64,000 bases of DNA from an uncultured Planctomycetota bacterium (lineage in GTDB: Bacteria; Planctomycetota; Phycisphaerae; UBA1845; Fen-1342). Where the stretch lies: assembly GCA_900696525.1 (NCBI GenBank), contig CAADGL010000015.1, positions 1-64,000 on the forward strand. The letters run 5' to 3'. The notes beneath the pieces were generated by a model. That model made no database searches and was not told the DNA's origin. It saw only the letters and a program-made list of their open reading frames with translations. Below are positions 54,473 through 63,711 of this stretch, piece by piece (the first letter of the stretch is position 1; every line of letters starts with the position of its first letter). Position numbers and translations under genes: made by a program.

Positions 54473-57184
54473 TCACTCCGGACCGGCGGACGCGGCGCCG
54501 GTGGCCTGGCCGGCGGTGCCCAGGGCGTCAGTTGACGGCGTCGGGCCAAAGATCAGCCCGTCGAGCGGACGGCCCTCGCGGTCGCGGATGCCGCACGTGA
54601 AGCCCCAGCCGCCGGAACCCTGCGCGACCTTCAGCAGCAGCGTGTTCCAGCCGCCTTCGAGCTCCACGTTGACGATGTCTTCGTCGGCGCGCAGGGCGCG
54701 CACCGGCGGATTCGAATGCACCAGCGCGCCGTTAAGCCAGACGCGCACGCCGTCGTCGCTCCCGATCTGAAGCCGCGCCGGCTGCGCTCGCGACGACCAC
54801 ACCAGGGCGCCGGCGTAGATGCAGCGGTTGCTGCCGCGGTCGATCAGCGTCAGGTCAAGCTGCCAGGGATTATCCCCCGCGGCCGCGTCGAGCGGCCGCC
54901 AGCCCGCCGGCGCGCCGTCCGGCCCGACGAAACGCCACCCGCCGCCGGCCTCGGGCTGCTCCGGCGGAAAGCCGTGCGCGAAGACTGCGGCATAGTCGCC
55001 GCCGTCGAGCGTGAACGGCCCGGCGTATGACCAGCGCGCGATGTAGCCGTCGTGGCGCAGGATGAAGTCGCGCGCCTGGCGCACGAGGTTCATCGCGGCC
55101 GGGCTCAGCGGACGGTCATCGAGCTCCGCGAGCGCCTGCTGCGCGCGGGGCGCATCGTACGCCGCCAGCCGGCGGGCGATGCTGGCCACAGCGGTGGCGG
55201 ATTCGTTCAGGAGCGCGTCGTGCCGCATGGCCGCCTGAGCGAAGGTCAGCGCGTCGGCGCCGGCGAGGTCGCCCAGTGCGCTGAGCAGTAACCGGCGCTC
55301 GGTGTCGTCCGCCGCCAGATCCCAGAAGTGCCGCAGCCGCTCCAATCGCCGGGCCTCGCCGAGCTCGCGCCGCTCGCGCAGCAGGCGCGTGCCGCCGCGC
55401 AGCGCCAGCGCGCGGTGATTCGGCGCGGCGCTGGTTTCGACGATCTGTCGCAGGTCATCGAGGACGTCGGCGTCGGGCCAGGCGGCGATGGCCCGCACGG
55501 CGGCGTCGCGCAGCGGGGCATCTGGCGAGCGCAGCGCGGCGCGCAGTGGTTCGAGCGCCGCCGGCCCGCCCAGGCGCCCGATGACGCGCACAAGTGCGGC
55601 GCGCGTCTCGGCGTCACCGCCGGCCTCCAATGCCGCGACAAGCGGTCGCAGCCGGGCGGCCGCGCCGGACTGTCGCTGGGCGATGGCGACGAGGGCGTTC
55701 TCAGCCGCTGCCCGCGCGCCGGGCTGCGACGCCCGCAGCGCGTCCACAGCATCCTCGAGCCGGTCGCCGGGGCAGTTGCTGGCCAGCGCCTCGAACGCGG
55801 CGCATGCAACGCCCTCATCGGCGTCGCGGGCGCCGGCCAGGAAGGCGCCCAGCGCCGCGCCGTACTCGCGGGCACTGAGCGCACGGATGAGCACGACGCG
55901 CGCCGGCGGCGGCGTGGCGCGGTCGTCCAGACTCGAGAGCAACGTGCGCGAGACGCTCTCGCCGCGGAGGCGCGACAACGTCTCGACCAGCGGGCCCTGC
56001 CGCGCGGCGTCGCCTTCGGCCGCGAGACTCAGCAGGCCGGCGACGTGCCGCTCGTCGCCGAGCACCGCCAGCGCGCAAAGCGCGGCCGCCGACACCTCGG
56101 GGTCGTCCGCCCGGGCATAGGTCAGCACCACCGCCGCGGCGCTGCGCTCGCCGCGCTGCGCCAGGGCATCGAGGACGGCGACGCGGGCGGCCACGAGCAG
56201 GTCGCGCTCAAGCAGGCGTACGAGCGCCTCGCCCGCCTGGGGCCCGGGCATGTCCTGCACGATCCGCGCGGCGGTGAGCAGCGTGCGGTCCTCTTCATCG
56301 ACGGCGGAAAGCACCTCGACGAGCCGGGGCAGCGCGGCCTCGGCGTCGGCGCAGGCCAGGCCACCCAGCGCCGCGAGCCGCACCTGCGCGTCGGCCTCGG
56401 CGGCGAGGTCGCGGTAGATGGCCACGGCGCGCGGCAGCGCCCCGTCGCGCATGCAGTGCTCAGCCGTCCGCAGCAAGGCGTCGATCGCACCGGCGCGGGC
56501 ATCGCCGTCGACCGCCCGCACCGCGCGAAGCGCGGACTCCGCGCCTGGCGTGGCGATTTCGCCCAGGGCGCTGATGACGGCGGCGCGGAGGCCAGGATCC
56601 GCGACGTCGAGCAGCGCGATCAGGCGCGCCTCGGCGGCCGCCTCACGCCGGGCAGCGAGCGCGTTGACCAGGGCCGCCTGGCGAATCGGCCCGGGTTGCG
56701 CGTCGAGCGCCGCGGCCAGCGCCCCGCCGGCCGACGGGCTCGGATTGTGCTGAAGCGCGCGGCGGGCGGCATCGCAGAGCGCCGGCTCAGGATCACCCAG
56801 CAGGCTGGCGAGCGCGGCGACAGACTCGGCATCGCCGAGCCGCGTCAGCGCCGCGAGCAGCGCGAGCCGGGCGCCGCGTGGCCCGGGCGACGAAAGGCGC
56901 TCGACGATCAGCCGGCACAGGGCGACGCGCCGCGCGGGCGACGCCGGATCTCCGGCGGCGGCGCACAGGTCGTCGAAGTCGCGCTGCGCCTGCTCCCGCC
57001 GGACCGGGTCGGCGCCGGCGAGTCCGGGCAGGATGGCGTCGAGCCGCGCGGCGAGGGCGGCGGACGCGGCTTCGCCGTCGCGAGCCCCCGGCGCGCCGGC
57101 GTCGTTGCGCGTTGCGCAGCCCGCGGACAAGAGCGCCAGCGCGCACGCGGCGGCAAGCGTCATGACGAGCACGCGGTTCAGCAT
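54473..57184 (-). CDS. Lipoprotein with HEAT-like repeats
   Basis: A 903-residue exported protein. The signal peptide MLNRVLVMTLAAACALALLS ends at lipobox SAGC. Residues ~50-690 are tandem HEAT/PBS-lyase-like helical repeats, for example ARLALLAALTRLGDAESVAA and RAALVRVIGRLGGPAALEPL. The C-terminal ~150 residues are a beta-rich domain resembling carbohydrate-binding or PA14-like modules (IGSDDGVRVWLNGALVHSN then GWNTLLLKVAQGSGGWGF). Such proteins may hold other proteins at the envelope. ATG 57184; the open frame upstream is antisense overlap and not used. It ends three bases from the tRNA-Arg. Confidence 0.85.
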   Translation of the reverse strand: MLNRVLVMTLAAACALALLSAGCATRNDAGAPGARDGEAASAALAARLDAILPGLAGADPVRREQAQRDFDDLCAAAGDPASPARRVALCRLIVERLSSPGPRGARLALLAALTRLGDAESVAALASLLGDPEPALCDAARRALQHNPSPSAGGALAAALDAQPGPIRQAALVNALAARREAAAEARLIALLDVADPGLRAAVISALGEIATPGAESALRAVRAVDGDARAGAIDALLRTAEHCMRDGALPRAVAIYRDLAAEADAQVRLAALGGLACADAEAALPRLVEVLSAVDEEDRTLLTAARIVQDMPGPQAGEALVRLLERDLLVAARVAVLDALAQRGERSAAAVVLTYARADDPEVSAAALCALAVLGDERHVAGLLSLAAEGDAARQGPLVETLSRLRGESVSRTLLSSLDDRATPPPARVVLIRALSAREYGAALGAFLAGARDADEGVACAAFEALASNCPGDRLEDAVDALRASQPGARAAAENALVAIAQRQSGAAARLRPLVAALEAGGDAETRAALVRVIGRLGGPAALEPLRAALRSPDAPLRDAAVRAIAAWPDADVLDDLRQIVETSAAPNHRALALRGGTRLLRERRELGEARRLERLRHFWDLAADDTERRLLLSALGDLAGADALTFAQAAMRHDALLNESATAVASIARRLAAYDAPRAQQALAELDDRPLSPAAMNLVRQARDFILRHDGYIARWSYAGPFTLDGGDYAAVFAHGFPPEQPEAGGGWRFVGPDGAPAGWRPLDAAAGDNPWQLDLTLIDRGSNRCIYAGALVWSSRAQPARLQIGSDDGVRVWLNGALVHSNPPVRALRADEDIVNVELEGGWNTLLLKVAQGSGGWGFTCGIRDREGRPLDGLIFGPTPSTDALGTAGQATGAASAGPE

Positions 57185-57231
57185 GGCACGGCTCCGGCGG
57201 TCGTGGTTTCTCGCGGCGTCACGGCATCTCC

Positions 57232-58563
57232 TCACAGGTGCAGGCGCCACGGGGCGCGCATCGGGCGGTCGAGCCAGCGCGCCGCGGCGGCGTCGTCGAT
57301 GATCTCGCGTCGTTGCGGATCCCAGCGGATGGTGCGCCCGGTCCAGAACGCGATGTTGGCCAGGTGGCACGTCGTGATCGTGCTGGCGCCGATCTCGACG
57401 TCGGCGACGGGCCGGCGGCGCGTGCGGATGCACTCGATCCAGTCCTGGTGATGGCTGCGGCTGCGGTACAGGTGCACGTCGTCCGGGCCGAGGCGCGATT
57501 TCGCGATCGCGTCGGGCCAGCTCTTGAGGTAGCCGCGGTTGACCTCGATCACGCCGTCGCTGCCGATGAACTTCACCCCGTTGGCCCCGCCGTGCACCAT
57601 CGTCACGCCGGTCGGATAGGTGAAGCGCAGGACCGGCTCCTTGTCGGGGTCGGGGTTCTTGCGGATGTCGGGCATCTCGGGCGGCGGAACGATCTCGATG
57701 GGCCCGCAGCCGCTGCCGTCCATTCCCATCCCCCACTGGGCGATGTCGTAATGATGAGCGCCCCAGTCCGTCGTCATGCCGCCGGAGTAGTCGCGCACGT
57801 GCCTCCAGCCGCCGTTGTAGTCTCCGCTGCATCGGTCCGCGTTGTAGGGTTGCCAAGGCGCGGGTCCGAGCCAGCGGTCCCAGTCGAGCCCCGGGCGCGG
57901 GGGCTGCTCGGCGAACTGCTTGTCGCGCGACGGACCGCCGATGCCGACGCGCACCTCGCGCAGGGCGCCGATGCGCCCGCTGCGCACCAGCTCGCACGCG
58001 TGGCGGAAGTTGTCCTCCGAGCGCTGCTGGCTGCCCACCTGGAACACGCTGTTGTACCGCCGGGCGGCCGCGACCATCTCCCATGCCTGGCGGATCGTGA
58101 GCGACAGCGGCTTTTCGCAGTACACGTCCTTGCCCGCGCGGCAGGCCGCGATGGCGATGATCGCGTGCCAGTGGTCCGGGACGGCGATCAGCACGGCGTC
58201 GATGTCGTCGCGCGCCAGGACGTCCTCGAACGCGTTGGTCGCCTCCACCGCGCGGTATTCGCCCGAGCGCGTCGCGCCACCGTAGTGCTCTTCGGCCTTC
58301 CTGCGGGCGGCGTCGCGCTTGACGGCGTCGACGTCGCAGACGGCCAGGAGCTGCACGTCCGGGTTGCCCAGCAGCGCGTCGAGGTGGCCGCTGCCCATGT
58401 TGCCCACGCCGACCAGGCCGATCGTCAGCCGCTCGTTGGCCGCGGCGCGACGTGCGTGGGCCAGTGATGGGAGAGCGGCGAAGCCCGACGCCGCGAGCGC
58501 GGCGGCGCCGCGGACGAACTGGCGGCGGGTCAGATGCGCCGAGCGCACGGGAGAACGAGGCAT
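57232..58563 (-). CDS. Gfo/Idh/MocA oxidoreductase with Tat signal
   Basis: A 443-residue exported oxidoreductase. The Tat signal is TRRQFVRGAAALAASG near residue 11. The Rossmann part has IGLVGVGNMGSGH (GxGxxG), then the family's YCEKPLSLT (EKP) segment. The C-terminal domain is the usual beta-sheet (GGMTTDWGAHHYDIAQWGMG). The sugar-like substrate and cofactor (NAD(P)) are generic to the family. ATG 58563 follows AAGGAG. Planctomycetes have many Tat-exported members. Confidence 0.93.
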   Translation of the reverse strand: MPRSPVRSAHLTRRQFVRGAAALAASGFAALPSLAHARRAAANERLTIGLVGVGNMGSGHLDALLGNPDVQLLAVCDVDAVKRDAARRKAEEHYGGATRSGEYRAVEATNAFEDVLARDDIDAVLIAVPDHWHAIIAIAACRAGKDVYCEKPLSLTIRQAWEMVAAARRYNSVFQVGSQQRSEDNFRHACELVRSGRIGALREVRVGIGGPSRDKQFAEQPPRPGLDWDRWLGPAPWQPYNADRCSGDYNGGWRHVRDYSGGMTTDWGAHHYDIAQWGMGMDGSGCGPIEIVPPPEMPDIRKNPDPDKEPVLRFTYPTGVTMVHGGANGVKFIGSDGVIEVNRGYLKSWPDAIAKSRLGPDDVHLYRSRSHHQDWIECIRTRRRPVADVEIGASTITTCHLANIAFWTGRTIRWDPQRREIIDDAAAARWLDRPMRAPWRLHL

Positions 58564-58873
58564 ACAAGGGGCTCCTTGTGATCGGCAAGCCGGCGAAGAT
58601 TCTCGCATGAGCGTACCGCCCAACCGCGGCGGCGGGAATGGCCCATCCGGGCACGAGCCACTGGCAGGAGCCCGCGCCGCAACGAGCCGCGAGCGCAAGC
58701 GAGTGGCGCGACCAGCAAGACACGAGCCTATCCGAGAGTCCATCTATGACACGAGAAGAGCGGAGGCACGTACGGTCGGATGGAAACGGTAGGCCCCTTG
58801 TCGCAACCGCTTCGTTACGGGCGCGGCTCGGATCGGAGTCGCGGCGGGTCACGATCGCGTCGCCCGTCCTCGC
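58564..58873. other. Intergenic region with dispersed repeat
   Basis: About 310 bp without a gene. It contains the long dispersed repeat copy (58727-58835; core 58802-58835). Nothing else was found. Confidence 0.6.
58727..58835 (+). repeat. Dispersed intergenic repeat, long copy
   Basis: The core CGCAACCGCTTCG then TTACGGGCGCGGCTCGG (58802-58835) differs by one base from that at 27669. The ~75 bases before it also match the copy at 27593, with gaps. Confidence 0.75.
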
Positions 58874-60250
58874 TCAACCTGATAGCCCCAGCTCCCACCG
58901 CAGCGCCTCCTCAAGCGACGGAAACGAGAACGCGAAGCCGGACGCCAGCAGACGCCCCGGCGCGACGCGCTGGCCTTCGAGCAGCAGCGCCTGCCCCATC
59001 TCACCCAGCCCAAGCCGGATGGCCGCCGCGGGCGCCGGCACAAACGCCGGGCGCCGCAGCACGCCCCCCAGCGCCCGCGTGAATCCGCGATTGGTCGCCG
59101 GATGCGGAGCCGTCAGGTTGACCGGGCCGCGCAGCGCCGGCTGCCACAGAACGTGATGAATCGCGGCGACGGCGTCCTCCAGCGCGATCCAGCTCATGTA
59201 CTGCCGGCCGTCGCCCAGCGGACCGGCCAGCCCGGCTCGAAACACCGGCAGCATCGCCGCCAGCGCACCACCGCGCCGCGACAGCACGACGCCCAGCCGC
59301 AGACACGCGACGCGAGTCCCAGCCGCCGCGGCGCGCTCGGCCGCGGCCTCCCACTCGCGGCAGACCTCGCTCAGAAAGCCGTCGCCGGGCAAGCTCTCCT
59401 CGTTGAGCAGCTCATCCCCCCTGTCGCCGTAGATGCCGACCGCCGAGGCGCACAGGAACGTCGCCGGCGGATGTCGCAGGCGCGCCAGCGTGTCGCTCAG
59501 CAGGCGGGTCGAAGCGACGCGCGAGCGCCGGATCGCCTGCTTGCGCGTCCCCGTCCAGCGCCCGCCGGCGATGCTCTCGCCGCCCAGGTGGATGACGGCG
59601 TCGCAGCGGTCGAGCGCCGCGGCGTCGAGTTGTCCGGTCTCGGGCAGCCACGCGATCTCGGTGTCGTCGCTTGCCGGGCGGCGGACGAGGCGTCGTACGT
59701 CGTGGCCGCCGGTGGATAGAAAGGCACAGAGTTGCCCGCCTACCAGGCCGCCCGCGCCGCCGATGACGATGCGCAGGCGCGGTCTCGCGGCGAACTCGGC
59801 GTGCCGTTGCAGGTCACGGCGCGTGCGCTCATGCCGCCAGGCGAAGAGGCGCTGGAGCGCGCGGCGCGTCGCGCGGCCGGCCAGCGCGCGGCCGAGCGGC
59901 CCGAAGGGCAGCGCGTAGTCGACGCGATCGACAAGTTCGCAGGCGCCGTCCGCCCGCGGCAGGAACTCGTGAACGTGGCGCCACCGCGCGAACGGGCCGC
60001 GCACCTGCTCGTCGGTGAACGAACGGCCGTCCTGGCAGTCGGTGTGCCGCGCCTCCCAGGTCAGGCGGAGCGGTCCGCGCCGCAGACGGAACGTAAGGCA
60101 ATCACCGTCGCGGATGGTGCCGCGGCGGTCGCTGACTTCGATGCGTTCCCAGGGCGGGGCCAGGCGCTCGAATGCGCCCGGGCGCGCGTGCCAGTCGAAG
60201 GCGACGCGCGGCGCGCACGGCAGCGACGAGCGGTGTTCGAACACGGCCAC
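58874..60250 (-). CDS. TIGR01777-type epimerase with N-terminal SRPBCC domain
   Basis: A 458-residue protein. Residues 1-150 are SRPBCC-like (FEHRSSLPCAPRVAFDWHAR, then RLAPPWERIEV). Residues ~155-455 are an atypical SDR with RIVIGGAGGLVGGQLCAFL and the TIGR01777 landmarks HLGGESIAGGRWTGTRKQAI, SAVGIYGDRGDELLNEES and RLGVVLSRRGGALAAMLPVF. The family is linked by name to cell-division inhibitor SulA-like (YfcH), but its function is unknown. ATG 60250. Confidence 0.92.
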   Translation of the reverse strand: MAVFEHRSSLPCAPRVAFDWHARPGAFERLAPPWERIEVSDRRGTIRDGDCLTFRLRRGPLRLTWEARHTDCQDGRSFTDEQVRGPFARWRHVHEFLPRADGACELVDRVDYALPFGPLGRALAGRATRRALQRLFAWRHERTRRDLQRHAEFAARPRLRIVIGGAGGLVGGQLCAFLSTGGHDVRRLVRRPASDDTEIAWLPETGQLDAAALDRCDAVIHLGGESIAGGRWTGTRKQAIRRSRVASTRLLSDTLARLRHPPATFLCASAVGIYGDRGDELLNEESLPGDGFLSEVCREWEAAAERAAAAGTRVACLRLGVVLSRRGGALAAMLPVFRAGLAGPLGDGRQYMSWIALEDAVAAIHHVLWQPALRGPVNLTAPHPATNRGFTRALGGVLRRPAFVPAPAAAIRLGLGEMGQALLLEGQRVAPGRLLASGFAFSFPSLEEALRWELGLSG

Positions 60251-60322
60251 GGCGACCTCCGTGTCGCAGGTCTTGAGAAGCCGATCGGGGGCGCCGCGCG
60301 GCGCGCGGAGCCAGGCTCCGAA

Positions 60323-62056
60323 TCAGGGGCACTCCTGACCGAATCGCGTGAGCAGCGCGCCCAGGTCAGCCTGGTCCGTGTCGCCGTCGCCGTCGATGTC
60401 TCCCTCGGCCGACTGGCCGTAGGCGTTCAGCAGAATGCCCAGGTCGGCCTGGTCGACGGCGCCGTCCGTGTTCAGGTCGGCGGGGCCCAGGCCGGCCGAA
60501 AACGCATGCGCCGGGCCGACGCCGGTGTTGCCCGCGAAATCGGTGGCGGCGACTTCGTAGACGATGCGCGTACCGCAGGGCTGTCCGGGAATGGCAGCGC
60601 GGTAGAGATCGCCGCCCATCCACGTCATTCTGAGGTTCGGCTGCGGCGCGCCGTCGAGTTGCCAGCGCAACTCGATCGCGCGAGGGAAGAAGTTGGTGTC
60701 CGTCGTCATGTCGTCGCGGATACAAGCGCGGACGACGTATGGGCCCGCGTCGGCCGAGCCGGATAGCTGATCGAAGCGGATGATGCGCGGCGGAAGCGTG
60801 TCGGGCGCGCCGATGTTGATGTAAATACGGTTCACATAGCTGCCCGACTCGCCCTGGCCGGTGACGATGTCCAGGTCGCCGTCGCCGTCGAGGTCGCCGA
60901 CTTCGATATCGAGCGTCGAATCAGCGATGGCGGTGATGGCGCCGGTCGTCAGCGTCAGCACGCCGCCGGTGTTGCGGCAGATGCGCTCCGAGTTTCCGAG
61001 CGAGCCGATGAGCAGGTCGAGGTCGCCGTCGTTGTCCATGTCGAACCAGCGGCTGTCGTTGTCGTCGACGGCGGGGTTGCTGGCGGGAGGCAGGATGGTG
61101 TTCGTGGCGTCGGTGAAGCCGCCGAGACCGTCATTCTGTAGAACCAGCTCCACGAGCGAAGAAGGGGCGGCGTTGATCGCGAGCATGTCGAGGTCGCCGT
61201 CGCCGTCAACGTCGCCAGGGTCGAAGGCGTAGCTGCCGGCGTTGGGCGGGAAGCTGCCGGGAAAGGCGGCGAAGAAGCCGTGGCCGTCGTTGCGGTAGAG
61301 GCGGGTGCCGTTGGTGCCGCGACTGACGACGACGATGTCGAGGCTCAGGTCGCCATCGAGGTCGGCGAAGAAGGCGTCCATCGGCTGGTTGATGAGCTGC
61401 GCGGGCATGCGCATCGCCGTGGCGTCGGTGAAGTGGCCGGCGCCGTCGTTGAGATACAGTTGCGTCTGGCCGTTGCCGAAGCGGTTGGGCAGCGCGTTGG
61501 CGAACATCAGGTCCAGGTCGCCGTCGTTGTCCACGTCGCCGAAGGCGCAGTGCGCGCTTCCGAGCGGGATGCCGGGCAGCCGCGTGGCGGATTCGTCGCT
61601 GAAGTAGCCCGCGCCGTTGTTGATGAGCAGTCGCGGCAGCGTGGAGAAATCCGTCGCTACGGCCATGTCCAGGTCGCCGTCGCCGTCCACGTCGCCGAAC
61701 TCGACGTCGCGCGCCAGCGCGGTCAGGCCGCCGGTGCGTGCGTCGGATTCGTCGCTGAAGACTCCCACGCCGTTGTTGACGAAGAGGCGCAGCTTCTGGG
61801 GTTGTCCCGGCGTGCTGTAGTTGCCGCCGTTCGCGAAGGCGATATCGAGGTCGCCGTCGCCGTCGATGTCGGCGAGTGCGAGCTGATTCGTGTACTCATT
61901 CGGAGGCGGCTGCGGGAAACGCGACGCCTGCTGCTCGGTGAACTGGATGGGGAGGGCGATGACGCCTTCGTCCGCCCAGGCGGGCGGGAGTGTCCCCGTG
62001 GGGGAGGCGAGCACGGCGCAGGCGAGGCCGACTCCGAAAGCGGTTCTGGCGACCAT
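60323..62056 (-). CDS. Secreted FG-GAP/VCBS and dockerin protein
   Basis: A 577-residue exported protein. The signal peptide is MVARTAFGVGLACAVLASPT. Residues ~50-410 hold about seven FG-GAP/VCBS repeats, each with a calcium loop such as DIDGDGDLDIAFANGG. This suggests a beta-propeller that binds ligands outside the cell. A small beta domain follows, and the C-terminal ~65 residues form a dockerin-like pair (DLNTDGAVDQADLGILLNAY and DIDGDGDTDQADLGALL). ATG 62056. The nucleotide sequence is rich in DG-coding repeats. Confidence 0.88.
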   Translation of the reverse strand: MVARTAFGVGLACAVLASPTGTLPPAWADEGVIALPIQFTEQQASRFPQPPPNEYTNQLALADIDGDGDLDIAFANGGNYSTPGQPQKLRLFVNNGVGVFSDESDARTGGLTALARDVEFGDVDGDGDLDMAVATDFSTLPRLLINNGAGYFSDESATRLPGIPLGSAHCAFGDVDNDGDLDLMFANALPNRFGNGQTQLYLNDGAGHFTDATAMRMPAQLINQPMDAFFADLDGDLSLDIVVVSRGTNGTRLYRNDGHGFFAAFPGSFPPNAGSYAFDPGDVDGDGDLDMLAINAAPSSLVELVLQNDGLGGFTDATNTILPPASNPAVDDNDSRWFDMDNDGDLDLLIGSLGNSERICRNTGGVLTLTTGAITAIADSTLDIEVGDLDGDGDLDIVTGQGESGSYVNRIYINIGAPDTLPPRIIRFDQLSGSADAGPYVVRACIRDDMTTDTNFFPRAIELRWQLDGAPQPNLRMTWMGGDLYRAAIPGQPCGTRIVYEVAATDFAGNTGVGPAHAFSAGLGPADLNTDGAVDQADLGILLNAYGQSAEGDIDGDGDTDQADLGALLTRFGQECP

Positions 62057-62309
62057 TCCAATACCTCTCGGAAGGGGTCCCGGTGTTTCCCGGACACCGG
62101 GAACGCGGGACAGGCCCGCGGAGTGTACACCGTACCGCCGACGGGTTGCAGAAGTCAACGCGGGATCAGTGTGCGTCATAGGCCACGTCAGAATAATCTG
62201 TCCCGTTACCGCTCTCGGCCGGTCGACAGCGGCACGGACGTTGCCTATAGTCCGCCCCCGAAACGGCGAACCAGGCAGATCGCGGTACGCGTTTTCGAAG
62301 GAACTCGAC

Positions 62310-63506
62310 ATGTCGGGCATCTGCAACGTGGCGTTGCTCGGCCAGAAGTTCATGGGCCGGGCACACAGCAACGCCTACCTGAAGGTGGACAAGTTCTTCA
62401 ACGTCCCCATTCGCCCGGTGATGCACACGATCGCGGGCCTGGACCTGATCTCCCTCGCGCCGTTCGCAAGCCGTTGGGGTTGGAAGAACTACAGCACCTC
62501 CTGGAAGGAGGTCGTCAAAGACCCCAACGTCCACCTCGTCGACGTCAGCACGCCCAACTACATGCACGCCGACCAGGCGCTCGCCGCCCTCAGCAACGGC
62601 AAGCACGTCGCCTGCGAGAAGCCGCTCGCCGACACGCTCAAGGACGCGCGGGCCATGAAGTCCGCCGCCGCACGGGCTTCGAAGTGCAGGACGTTCGTCT
62701 GGTACAACTACCGGCGCTGCCCGGCGGTGGCCCTGGCGCATCAACTCGTGCGCGAGGGACGCATCGGGCGCATCTACCACGTCCGCGCGCAGTATCTCCA
62801 AAGCTGGGGCGTGCCCGAGACGCCGCTCGTCTGGCGCTTCCAGAAAAAGTACGCCGGGTCCGGCGCTCACGGCGACCTGAACGCGCACATCATCGACATG
62901 GCGCGGTTCGTGACCGGCCAGGAGATCGTCGAGGTGAACGGGGCCGTGGCTGAGACCTTCGTCACGCACCGCGAAGTGCCCGAGCCGCCCGCCAAGCCGA
63001 TCGCCGGCCGCACGCGCTCCGCCGCAACCCGGAAGAAGACGATGGGCAAGAGCGACGTGGACGACTGCGTGCTGTTCCTGGCGCGGCTGAGTGGCGGCGG
63101 AGTGGCGAGCTTCGAGGCGTCGCGGCTGGCGATCGGGCATCAGAACAACAACATGATCGAGATCAACGGCGAGCACGGGGCACTGCGCTTCTCGTTCGAG
63201 GACATGAACCTGCTGTGGTACTACGATGCGCGCGAGGAGGCCCGCACCGCGGGCTGGCGGCGGATCATGTGCACCTCTGCCAGGAACCACCCCTACGCGG
63301 GCGCCTGGTGGCCCGACGCGCACGTCATCGGCTACGAGCACACCTTCGTGAACATGGTGGCGGACATGATGGCGGTCCTGGCCGGAGAGGAGCCGATCGT
63401 GCCGCTGCCCACCTTCGCCGACGCATACGAAACGCAGCGCGTGCTCGAAGCGGCGCTGATGTCGGCCAAGGAGCGCTCCGCGATCAAGCTCAGCGAAGTG
63501 AAGTGA
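62310..63506 (+). CDS. Gfo/Idh/MocA family oxidoreductase
   Basis: A 398-residue cytoplasmic oxidoreductase. The N-terminus is VALLGQKFMGRAHSNAYLKV with GxxxMGxxHxxA. HVACEKPLADTLKDAR is the EKP motif. The segment GAHGDLNAHIIDMARFVTGQ is the C-terminal domain signature with the active-site His. No signal peptide. Start ATG 62310 follows GAAGGA. Related to the exported member at 57232 but distinct. Substrate unknown. Confidence 0.93.
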   Translation: MSGICNVALLGQKFMGRAHSNAYLKVDKFFNVPIRPVMHTIAGLDLISLAPFASRWGWKNYSTSWKEVVKDPNVHLVDVSTPNYMHADQALAALSNGKHVACEKPLADTLKDARAMKSAAARASKCRTFVWYNYRRCPAVALAHQLVREGRIGRIYHVRAQYLQSWGVPETPLVWRFQKKYAGSGAHGDLNAHIIDMARFVTGQEIVEVNGAVAETFVTHREVPEPPAKPIAGRTRSAATRKKTMGKSDVDDCVLFLARLSGGGVASFEASRLAIGHQNNNMIEINGEHGALRFSFEDMNLLWYYDAREEARTAGWRRIMCTSARNHPYAGAWWPDAHVIGYEHTFVNMVADMMAVLAGEEPIVPLPTFADAYETQRVLEAALMSAKERSAIKLSEVK

Positions 63507-63711
63507 CGTGAAGTGAAGCGGGCGGAACGTGCGGCTTCGTGCGACCGTGACGCCAAGCGCGGCAACGGGCCACGGGCGCCGCCGGACGTGGTCCGAGGGG
63601 CGCGCCGGCTTGCGCCCGCCTTTCCGCCGCGTTCACGATCCCGGGGCGTGGACTTGCACCCGCGCGGCGCGGTAGACTTCCGGTTTACGCTCATGGCAAG
63701 GGTCGGCGCCC

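Noticed and set aside
54473..58852. One open frame of about 1459 codons on the minus strand
   Set aside because: The lower part is the HEAT lipoprotein starting at 57184. The upper part only overlaps the Gfo/Idh/MocA gene in another frame and is Arg/Ala/Gly-rich nonsense.
60861..62953. Plus-strand open frames opposite the FG-GAP gene
   Set aside because: They arise from reading the repeated Asp/Gly codons in antisense.
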